From contig OZ035960.1 of the NCBI GenBank assembly GCA_964034945.1, positions 77,099,331-77,163,330 on the forward strand: 64,000 bases of DNA, read 5' to 3'. Shown in pieces: positions 55,981-64,000 of this stretch (positions are counted from its first letter, which is position 1; each line of letters begins with the position of its first letter). The notes under the pieces were generated by a model. That model was given only the letters and a program-made list of their open reading frames with translations. It had not been told where the DNA came from and did no database searches. The position numbers and the translations under genes were made by a program. The DNA comes from Chrysopilus asiliformis (Eukaryota > Arthropoda > Insecta > Diptera > Rhagionidae).

Positions 55981-56029
55981 ATTTTGTTCTTTTTAGTCTT
56001 CGAATATATAGCTTTACATTTGAGATGTC

Positions 56030-56770
56030 CTTACAGGCTTTTTAACTTGAGAATCGTATTCAGCGAACCCCAAAACCTGCAGAATATATTTTTTCCCGGA
56101 ACAATTGAGAAAAAGGATAATCACGTTATCCTTACAGGACCTTCCGTTATCCTTACAGACTTTTTAATGGCAGATTCGGATTCAGCGACCCCAAAAACCC
56201 CAGAATAGATTATTTTCCGGAAAATTTGGAGAAAAGGATAATCACGTTATCCTTACAGGACCTTCCGTTATCCTTACAGACTTTTTGATGACAGATTCGG
56301 ATTCAGCGACCCCAAAAACCCCAGAATAGATTTTTTTCCGGAAAATTTGGAGAAAAGGATAATCACGTTATCCTTACAGGACCTTCCGTTATCCTTACAG
56401 ACTTTTTAATGACAGATTCGGATTCAGCGACCCTAAAAAACCCCCAGGATAGATTTTTTTCCAGAAAATTTGGAGAAAAGGATAATCACGTTATCCTTAC
56501 AGGACCTTCCGTTATCCTTACAGACTTTTTAATGACAGATTCGGATTCAGCGACCCTAAAAAACCCCAGAATAGATTTTTTTCTGGAAAATTTGGAGAAA
56601 AGGATAATCACGTTATCCTGACAGGACCTTCCGTTATCCTTACAGACTTTTTAATGACAGATTCGGATTCAGCGACCCCAAAAACCCCCAGAATAGATTT
56701 TTTCCGGAAAATTTGGAGAAAAGGATAATCACGTTATCCTTACAGGACCTTCCGTTATCCTTACAAGGAC
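56030..56770 (+). repeat. 121-bp minisatellite, about 6 units (variant B)
   Basis: The period is about 121 bp (GATTCGGATTCAGCGACC near 56173, 56294, 56415, 56537 and 56659). The units share TTCAGCGACCCCAAAAACC, CCGGAAAATTTGGAG and TTATCCTTACAGGACCTTCC with variant A. They carry an extra palindrome AAGGATAATCACGTTATCCTT and a second TTATCCTTACAG. Units are more alike here than in the decayed copy at 24861-25200. Confidence 0.92.
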
Positions 56771-56937
56771 GAAGTAGTGAAAATATTGTATTGTCATCGG
56801 ACTTATATAAGTGTGCAAAATTTCAAGTCAATCGGACAAGTGGAAGTGGGTCAAAATTGGGTTGCAAGATTTGATCTGACAAACAGACAGACAGACACGA
56901 AGGCAAGCTAAATAAAAGCTTTTAAAAAAATTATTAT
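56771..56937 (+). repeat. Tail after minisatellite variant B
   Basis: TGTGCAAAATTTCAAGTCAATCGG, GGGTTGCAAGAT and ACAAACAGACAGACAGACACG, then GCTAAATAAAAGC. The plan (a sequence ending in ATCGG..., then a CAGACAGAC run, then an A/T end) matches the tails at 2968-3125 and 21257-21420, although the letters differ. Confidence 0.6.
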
Positions 56938-57147
56938 ACCCGTATGGTGAAACCGAATATCTCAAAAACGGTGCATCTTATCAAAAAAGTGCAAGAACAA
57001 AAATTATTTACGATATGATTCTACATAAAACTCCCATACATCAAAATCCGATTGGAATAAATTAAAAAAAAATCTGATTAGAAAGTTTGACTTCAAACTG
57101 GAATTTTGATACAACTGTTCGCCGTTCACTTAAATCACCATACGGAT
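56938..57147 (-). mobile_element. ACCCGTATGGTGA repeat, short copy C
   Basis: An inverted and internally deleted version of copies A and B: ATCACCATACGGAT at the right, ACCCGTATGGTGAAACC at the left, with AAACGGTGCATCTTATC and CATAAAACTCCCATAC between. The outer GCCAATCTGGC palindrome also follows at about 57160, as it precedes copies A and B. Confidence 0.65.
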
Positions 57148-57262
57148 TTTCAATAATTGCCAGATTGGCAATTATAGCTTTTGTTATGTTTTAAATAAAA
57201 ATTTGTTTCCTTAATTTCCTTTTCACTAAAATTTCTTACTTATCTATTGGCGATCGTTGTAG

Positions 57263-57399
57263 GCGGATCCACGTCTTCTTTCTTATATAACTGCCGGAAT
57301 GAAGACAAGTTTCGCTTAGTGAATTTATTCTCCGGTAAACAAATAAAATGCGCGGACCAAACTCTGAATGAAATTCGTGGACAAGAAAAAATCGCAAAT
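57263..57399 (+). CDS. Possible exon of an unrecognised gene
   Basis: A 137-nt stretch lies between TGTAG and a good donor GTAAGC. It has an open frame of 45 codons (GSTSSFLYNCRNEDKF, then RLVNLFSGKQIKCADQ) and more even base composition than its surroundings. The acceptor has a weak pyrimidine tract. I recognise no family, and neighbours on both sides are mobile elements, so this may be a leftover of a host gene or of a transposon, or chance. Confidence 0.25.
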
Positions 57400-57510
57400 G
57401 TAAGCGGGTTCTAAAGTACGATTTAAGTAATCGAATTTTGTCTTAGTTTGGCGGGCTTAGCGGTCCAATTTTAGGAAATAAAACAAAAGTTGTGTTTAAT
57501 TTTCCAGCCT

Positions 57511-57543
57511 AACGTTTCGAGCCTTGTTTTGGCTCATCTTCAG
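57511..57543 (-). ncRNA. Hammerhead-ribozyme-like core in Penelope copy 2
   Basis: Minus strand: CTGAAGA, one U, a helix GAGCC / GGCTC with loop AAAACAA, then GAAACGTT. Same plan as copy 1 but with different, compensating helix II sequence, which supports selection on the structure. Confidence 0.45.
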
Positions 57544-57837
57544 AGGCCTATTTATAATATGTTTTATTAAGCACCAATAATTTTACAATTATAAAGATAA
57601 AAAAGAGACTTACGTTAAAAGATCATTTAAATGCACTCACTATGTTATAACTATTAATATTTAGCCGTAAAAACTTTGTCTAAATGTTATATTAAAATAA
57701 ATAAATAAATAACATAGATAAAATACTTTAAATTAACAACCAAAAATGAACAAGAAAAACGAAAAACGAGAAAAAGTAAAACAGCTGACAGTGGTAACAG
57801 TTCAGTACAGCAACAGTTTTTAATGCGATGGTGTAGG

Positions 57838-58662
57838 TTACGTTATGTCTATTTCTCGTCTCTTTCTTTTGCGTGTGTTGATTTGAAAATCTTCTACTAA
57901 TGCACAATATATCGCGTTCATGTCTTCAGTGTCACGTTTTTTGTTGTATGTGTTCTGTGTGTAGATGTGTAAAGCTTCAGTTGTCAAGCGTTTATTGTAG
58001 TTACTTTGTGTGTCTATTATCTCTGTGTTGTCAAAGTCCGGTGTGTGACCAACTTCGAGATAATGCTCTACCACTGCAGTGTGATGAGGATTATCTCGTG
58101 CTCTTTTTAGGCTGCTCTTATGCCCAATCAATCGTTTCTCCAGAAATTGACCTGTTTGACCAACATAATTGAGAGAACAGGGTTCCCCTGTTCCCTCGTT
58201 GCCTTTACAAGGTATTTTGTAGATGATGTTTGATCTTTTTTGCTTCGAGATGGGATCTTTTAATTTCGTGAAAATATTGCGTAAAGTGAATTTGTTATTG
58301 TAAGCCAACATGGTATTGTTTGTATATTTTTTAATTACTCTAGTAATTTGTTCTGTAATCCCGTTTACATATGTTATGCTACGATAATATTGATCAATCA
58401 CAGGACTTATGTTGGGCGGGATGATGTTATTCATATTATGACTTGCGATGGCAAGGGCTTTTTTAATGAAGTTATGGGGGTAATTGTTCTTAAATAAAAC
58501 TACTTTAATATGTCTGATATTTGCGTTATAAAATTTGCTATCACTAAGGTTTAGAATCTGTTTTATGAATTGAACGGCCGTGTTAAGTTTTTGGGAATAG
58601 GGATGGTGGGAATGAAAATCGAATTTTATAATTTTGTTCACAAGCCAAAAGTTTTCAGTCAC
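57838..58662 (-). pseudogene. Penelope-type linker and GIY-YIG endonuclease
   Basis: 274 codons beginning just after the reverse transcriptase catalytic box of the full protein. YYRSITYVNGITEQI aligns with copy 1, then [11 protein letters not shown] and LNYVGQTGQFLEKRL form the GIY-YIG endonuclease motifs with the conserved arginine region. HHTAVVEHY and NKRLTTEALHIYT follow, and the tail is rich in lysine and arginine. The frame is intact across the site where copy 1 is interrupted by hAT. The reverse transcriptase domain is missing, so it cannot be autonomous. Confidence 0.88.
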
Positions 58663-58689
58663 ACCTCTAGAAATGTTTTTTTTTTTACT

Positions 58690-59524
58690 GTCAATAATTC
58701 CAAAACTTATCAGCCAATTTGATCAGTTTTTCTTGAGAAATACAACATCCCAGAATTTGTTTCGTCTCGATATTTTATATCCCAAGATTGTATCTCCTAT
58801 TTACTGTATGAGAATTCACCATTGTGTTTATCGTCATATTTGCTCAATGATAAAATTGTACCAATATTGATAAAGGTAACCATAGACGTTCCGTTATACG
58901 AGAGATGTTGCCCTGTTGTAGACTCAACTGCACAAGCATATTAAATTTTCATAGAACCAATGATTACCGAATATAGATGGGAAGTAAACGGAAGTTTCCG
59001 TTTAACTACGGTAGAGAAAAGAGATGCGCGATAAAAAAAAGTCACCAAGCAACACCATCTTTCCCTTTTACACCTTCATGTCATATGGAATTGAAGAAAA
59101 AACAAGAAACTTGTCGTTTAGTCAGGGCTAAACCAAGCGAGATTTTCATAACCTTATAGCGGTCAAAAATTTGTATTATATTTACACAACCCTTGCACCA
59201 ACACCATCATGCTTCCGACAGCGGCCTGACAGTTCGCGTAAATTTTCAAGCAAATTATGACACTTTTTTATTATTTAAATCGCAAAATACACTAAAAATT
59301 AACGAAATTAACACGAAAACTAAATAAATTTTCCACCGAAATTGGTGGTTTGTTTTGATTTTTAACTAACTGACTGCTGAGATTCAAATTTTTGTATTGC
59401 CATTGTGCGATTTTTTTATGATTTTTTCGAGGCGCATTAGAACTAATTACGCATTACAACTGAGATGTGGCAACACATGAGATGAGGCCGCACATAGTAG
59501 GTAATCATTGATAGAACTCAGAAA
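58690..59524. other. Spacer between Penelope copy 2 and the BEL/Pao element
   Basis: No element or gene recognised. It may be unique host sequence; the small frames at 58634-58870 and 58977-59159 show no known domain. Confidence 0.4.
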
Positions 59525-60349
59525 TGTCACCTGTTCAAACTCTTAGATGAATCATTTAGGGATGTCAAAAAAGAACCGGTTAAACCGGTTACCCGGTGTT
59601 TTTGCTTCGGTTAACCGGTTTTTTTTTTGCTCGGTTATACCCGGTGTTTTATTTTAAAGCCAAAAACCGTTAAAAAAAACCGATCATTTTTTTTTGTACG
59701 GAAAAATAATTTTATACCAATTTTCGTGCAACTGATTTGTTAGAAATACTTCTTTTTAGGCACTCTAAACCAAATATAATATTATATTGTGCCATTTATG
59801 GCCTCTTAATGGATTATATGGCACTTCACGTCTTTTGTTTGTATTATAGTGTATTTGTTGCGTCTAAGATCTAACCTACCCAATTTGAACAAAACGGTTT
59901 TTCGGTGTCTTAATAACCGGTTTTTTGGATCCGGTTAAACCGGCCCGGTTTAAACCGAAGTCTTAAAAACCGGTTTAACCGAAAACCGGTTTTTTTCAAA
60001 AATTTGACATCTCTAGAATCATTACTGTTGAGTTCGAATGGGGCCCCACGGGACCTGGAGCTTCTTTCACCTGAATAAACACGGCCTTCAATAAAACGAT
60101 TACTGCTGGATGTAGATCGCATAAGGCGTAACGTTTATTTTCTAATAAAAGAGTTTAACAATAAAATCACATTCATATTACTTCTTTCTAATTACTTACT
60201 CGGTTTTTGCTCCGTCCGTTGTTCATCGGCTCCCGTTCGAAACTGAACGAGTACAAAGGCCGCTTGGAGCAACTACCGATCACAATCAGTTATAAAATTC
60301 GATACAAACACATACAAAATTATGACTAAACTAGAGTACATTAATGACA
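59525..60349 (-). mobile_element. 3' LTR of the BEL/Pao element, split by a hAT element
   Basis: On the minus strand the LTR would start TGTCATTAATG at 60349, directly after a purine-rich tract, and end ...AGGTGACA at 59525, giving the short inverted TGTCA/TGACA ends typical of LTRs. Removing the nested hAT (59557-60015 and one duplication) leaves about 358 bp. The 5' LTR lies outside the window, so the ends cannot be checked by comparison. Confidence 0.55.
59557..60015. mobile_element. 459-bp nonautonomous hAT element
   Basis: Ends TAGGGATGTCAAA and TTTGACATCTCTA, flanked by an exact 8-bp duplication GAATCATT at 59549-59556 and 60016-60023. The interior is rich in AACCGGTTAAACCGG-type palindromic words. 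Similar in style to the partial element at 1-283. Confidence 0.92.
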
Positions 60350-60361
60350 TCCCGTCCCCCG
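60350..60361 (-). promoter_or_regulatory. Polypurine tract of the BEL/Pao element
   Basis: On the minus strand GGGGGACGGGA immediately precedes the LTR start TGTCA. This is the usual primer site for plus-strand synthesis in LTR elements. Confidence 0.6.
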
Positions 60362-60395
60362 TAAATCGACCTGGGGGAGATTTACTATCCTTTCG

Positions 60396-61703
60396 TTAAT
60401 TCACGTCTAGCGGGGCTAGCTTCGATATCGGCGTCTTTACAGTTCCTGAGATGCTACAGTTCCTGAGTTCCTGAGAGACATCGGCTGATCTCGCGACTCC
60501 GTCCTTCCCATGGTAGAGCTTTACCACTCGACCCAGCTTCCATTGAGATCGCGGTGCGTTTGGATCGAAAACCAAGACGAGACTATCTGTGCTATGTGGC
60601 CGTGACCACTTAGTGCGGCGAGTTAGCTCCGGTAAATATTCTTTCAGCCACTGTCGCCAGAATCCATTCTTCAGATTTTGAACGACACGCCATTGTTTCC
60701 TCAAGCATAGAAGTTTTGGTTCAAAGGGCGCTGGAGTTTGTGTCGAGTTGGTACACCCCAGCATGAAATGATTCGGTGTTAACGTATCCGGCTCTTCTGG
60801 AGTCACTGGCAGATGTGTCAACGGCCTGGAATTTACTATGTTTTCCGCCTCAATCAAAAAACTGTTTGATGTGTCCAAGCGTGGTACGTGCTCCCTCAGC
60901 ATCATATATAGCGCCTTCTTCACAGACTGGGCCAATCTTTCCCAAACGCCACCCTCACTTGGATTCGAAGGGGTGTTGAATATCCATGTAATTCCCAGTG
61001 ACGACAACTTCGCGGTGATCTGCCCCTGATCCAAAAAACCACTGACGCCTTGTAGCTCCTTGTTGATCCCCACGAAATTCGTGCCATTATCGCTTCTCAT
61101 CTGAATGGGTACCCCGCGCCGATTGACGAAGTTGCGGATAGCAAACAGAAAAGCGTCTGTTGACAGATCGGTAACGATTTCCAGATGGACGGCTCGTACA
61201 GTAAGACAGGTGAACAGCGCTACCCATCTCTTCTCCCGACTTCGCCGTATGGAGACGTACAGTGGTCCAAACAAATCCACACCGGTATACGTAAACCGGC
61301 GCACAAAGGGGGTTACTCTATCCGGGGGCAAAGCAGCCATCTGTGGCTGCAACGGTTTAGCCTTGCGATTTTTGCAGGATTGACAGCTAGCCTGTACCTT
61401 ACGAAGCATCGCACGGATCGCACAGACCCAGAATTTTCGACGGACTTCGTTGATCACCGTGGAAGTATTTATGAGGTGAAATCTCATGTGGTACCAGCTG
61501 ACCACCAAGCGACTGAACAAGTGGTCCTTCGGCAGTATGATGGGGTTTCTCGTTGCAGCGGGGAAGCAAATCGCATTCTCAAGACGTCCTCTCACTCCGT
61601 CATCGTCCAAATATGGACACAGCTCTTTAAGCCATATTTTCTTTGAAGTCGCATCGGCTCGTTTTAGATCTTCATATTCACTATGGATCGCAGATTGTTG
61701 CAC
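60396..61703 (-). pseudogene. BEL/Pao integrase
   Basis: A frame of 435 codons. It shows the HHCC zinc-binding module (H72, H76, C107, C110) and the catalytic triad D143 (TGVDLFGPL), D205 (MRSDNGTNF) and E255 (GGVWERL). A C-terminal domain of the type that follows integrase in BEL/Pao elements ends at 60396 (LGRVVKLYHGKDG). The residues expected for strand transfer are intact, but the polyprotein upstream is broken. The frame is separated from the RNase H part by about 70 bp with a frame change. The order integrase then LTR is as expected. Belongs to the same element as 61775-64000. Confidence 0.92.
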
Positions 61704-61774
61704 GTGACGACAAAGTTGAATTTCTGCGGATGACTGCTCGTCATGTCAGTTCTCCCTTAACTAGCGGCAATTGT

Positions 61775-62730
61775 CTAATACTCCTTTTCAAGTTCTCCAA
61801 GTGTCGCAGTACCCAAGCGAAAGCGGTTAATATCGATTACAAAATTACTCACTTGGCGCTCGATGAGAAAGAAATGCTTCGCTCGAAGCTCGTCGGCACT
61901 TTTGTCATCGCCCGTCTTCATAAGAGTTTCGTCTGGCCATTCGCTCTCGTCGCTCAACAGGAAGTCTGGACCGTTTTTCCATCTGCTTTCTGGGTCGTAG
62001 TGCGGAGGAAATTTTGCTCGTGTGGCTTCATCAGCTGGATTCAAGATTCCTGGGCACCACCTCCACTCTGTTACATTGCTACCTTCCAGAACTTCAGAAA
62101 CTCTGTTCGCGACATATTGCGTGTACTTACGATGATTCGACTTTATCCAACGAATTACTGTGTACGAGTCGGACCAGAAATATCGCGCGTTGGATCTGCA
62201 TGTATGAGACCTCTCGATAGACTCCATTAGTCTTACTGCCATTACTGCGGCCTGCAGTTCGAGCCTTGGTATGGTATGATAACGAATTGGTGCACACTTA
62301 GTCTTTGCGGCGACAAATGTCACTTTAGCCGCTGAACCGTTTGAAGACCCCAGTATGCCACCACTGCCAGAGCTTCCTCACTGGCATCCGCGAATACGTG
62401 TAGGTCGACTATATCAGTTCCAAACCTCAGGTGATAACACCGCGGTATTCGAAATTCTTGAATTTTTGACAGCTCTTCCATCCATGATTTCCACCGACGA
62501 AACACTTCGTCCGGCAATTCTTCGTCCCACCCGATGTTAGCTTTCCAAACTTGCTGCATAAGGACCTTGGCGGATATCATAAAGTTCGCCAAAAATCCAA
62601 ACGGATCGAAAACTGACATATTCAAGCTCAACATCTCCCTCTTCGACGGCTTCCTTTCGTAGTTTAATATTGCTGGAGGCACTCGACGCATGTTCAACTT
62701 AAAGGTCCTTCGGAATCCAGTGCATTCCAA
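61775..62730 (-). pseudogene. BEL/Pao connection and RNase H region
   Basis: Two frames: 62730-62320, with NMSVFDPFGFLANF and VDLHVFADASEEALA (the first acidic residue of RNase H), and 62323-61775, with PRLELQAAVMAVRLME and FWSDSYTVIRWI (further acidic residues). A single-base shift at about 62320 joins them, another near 62700 links to the reverse transcriptase frame, and a further one lies near 61740. Typical BEL/Pao order: reverse transcriptase, RNase H, integrase. The breaks make the copy nonfunctional unless they are sequencing indels. Confidence 0.85.
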
Positions 62731-64000
62731 GTACCCTTTCGACTTCTCGTTCGATGCTCACGCTGTCATTGGAGTTTGACACGATGTTCCGCAACTCAAA
62801 TCCGCCAGCGCGATGGATTCGGACGACGTCGTTCACAACCTCTATTGCTTCTTCTTCAGTGTCAAGGCAATCAATGTAGTCGTCCACATAATGTCGTTTG
62901 ACGATCCCCTCGACGGCACGAGGACTGTTTGACGCAAAGCTTTTGGCATTCCTATTCTTCACACTCTGCGCGATTGCAGGCGCACACGATGCCCCAAATA
63001 TAAGTCTTTGCATGACGAATATCTCCGCTGGCTGCGAAGAATCTCCATCCATCCATAGGAACCTTTGGCTATCTTGGTCCTCTTCCCTGATACGGATCTG
63101 ATGGAACATCTCCCTGAAGTCTCCAGTTACAGCTATCGCCGCCTGCCTAAATTGGAAGAGAATTACTATTAGTGACTGATTTACATCTGGACGTTTGAGC
63201 AGCGCTTTATTCAGAGATGTGTTGTTAACTTTTGCAGCGGCATCGAAAACAAGCCTTATTCCCTCTTTGTTGGGATTTCTAACGCCGAAATGTCGTAGGT
63301 AGAAAGTCCTTAAAGAACGTCGATCTGCTTCTGCAGGACTAAGCCGCCGAGCGTACCCCTTTGAGATGTAATCGTTCATCTTCTGACGATATTCTGACGC
63401 GTAGACTGGATCTCGAGCCATCTTCTTCTCGACACATACCAAACGTCGCAAAGCCATTTCATAACTATCAGCCAGGCGACCAGTGTCCTCTCTCCACAGC
63501 AACCCACATTCGAAACGGTTGTCAACTCGCCTCGTTGTTGCTTGTTGGATCGATAGCGCTCGCTCCTCGTCGGCTGACCTTAATTCCTTTACGCCGGGTT
63601 TGATCCCGGAGCTTTCCATATCAAAGTATCTGGACATCATCTCCTCCATTCTTGACTCTTGCGAGGCTGATTTTCCCTTAACATGGAGTGATCGTTGTGA
63701 ACACACGTTTTTACTGTGACGACTTGGACCGTAGACTATATGTCCCAATCGTGTTTTCGCAATAATTAACCCTCCGGCCTTCGGGGCATATGGAACTTCT
63801 GTGGGTACCTTCAAAAACGCATGCGCGAGACTTATTATCATTTTAGGCTGAACATCATCATAACCACGGACTGGCAATCCCTCTAGATGACGACTCTCAT
63901 GCCCGGCTAGTTCACTTTTGCAAAGGGTTTGACTCGGTAGTTCCAAATTGGCTGACGTAAACACATTCGACATCTTGTAGATTTCGGCGCCTTCCATCAC
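62699..64000 (-). pseudogene. BEL/Pao protease end and reverse transcriptase, running off the window
   Basis: 433 codons, open at the window edge. The first 95 or so residues (GLIIAKTRLGHIVYGP) are the end of the A17-type protease. The reverse transcriptase follows with RLVFDAAAKVNNTSLN, TGDFREMFHQIRI and the catalytic RHYVDDYIDCL. The gag and the start of the protease lie beyond position 64000. The frame ends through a shift at about 62700. The long undamaged protease-reverse transcriptase stretch suggests a relatively young copy. Confidence 0.92.

Larger units (their letters stand above)
57440..58680 (-). mobile_element. Penelope-like element (copy 2), truncated
   Basis: The low-coordinate end carries GGCGGGCTTAGCGGTCC, equivalent to the pLTR end GCGGGCTCATCGGTCC of copy 1, followed by a hammerhead-like motif at 57511-57543. 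The coding part is at 57838-58662. It is lost at about 58680, where unrelated sequence starts. No inverted second pLTR is visible here. Confidence 0.85.

Noticed and set aside
61185..62230. Plus-strand frames of up to 195 codons
   Set aside because: Shadows of the BEL/Pao integrase and RNase H coding on the minus strand.

Overview
This is a stretch of an AT-rich eukaryotic nuclear genome, very probably an insect and most likely a dipteran. The evidence is one split, short-form 3-phosphoglycerate dehydrogenase gene of the fly type, plus many mobile elements typical of arthropods: CR1-type and RNase H-bearing non-LTR elements, Penelope-like, BEL/Pao, hAT, Tc1, mariner and a Sola-like DNA transposon. 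Nothing looks bacterial, so operons, ribosome binding sites and CRISPR do not apply. The species cannot be told from the sequence.

The only confidently recognised host gene is Phgdh on the + strand (5874-39951). Seven exons join in frame to 334 codons with consensus GT-AG borders and all catalytic residues, yet the gene spans 34 kb because its introns are packed with repeats. Intron 1 holds a 256-bp MITE. Intron 2 (10.9 kb) is mostly one nearly perfect 9.95-kb array of the octamer GACAGACT that stops 36 nt before exon 3. Intron 3 holds a 121-bp minisatellite element interrupted by an 824-bp MITE, plus hairpin elements. Intron 4 (11.1 kb) holds a CR1-type element split by a Penelope-like element that is itself split by a hAT element. 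Intron 6 holds two hAT-like elements and an internally deleted Tc1 element.

Upstream (1-5815) are two hAT-type elements, a 121-bp minisatellite block and a TATA-box region for Phgdh. Downstream (39952-58700) is a graveyard of nested elements: a non-LTR fragment with RNase H, a mariner copy split by another non-LTR insertion, a 4.66-kb DNA transposon (43291-47948) with a 4-bp target duplication and a broken DDE-type transposase, a decayed gag remnant, a hAT element with two further elements inside it, a long palindrome, a second 121-bp minisatellite variant and a second Penelope-like copy. The right end (59525-64000) is the 3' part of a BEL/Pao LTR retrotransposon on the minus strand, running out of the window.

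Three threads link the parts. (1) A 121-bp minisatellite recurs at five or more places, three times followed by a similar tail rich in CAGACAGAC-type repeats, which suggests it travels inside a mobile element. (2) Both GACAGACT arrays share the same left flank, and a third copy of that flank carries only a few units, so the 10-kb array looks like an expanded tail of a mobile repeat. (3) The 4.66-kb transposon and two small MITEs have related termini and 4-bp A/T target duplications, so they probably belong to one superfamily. All positions were read by eye; no database search was run.
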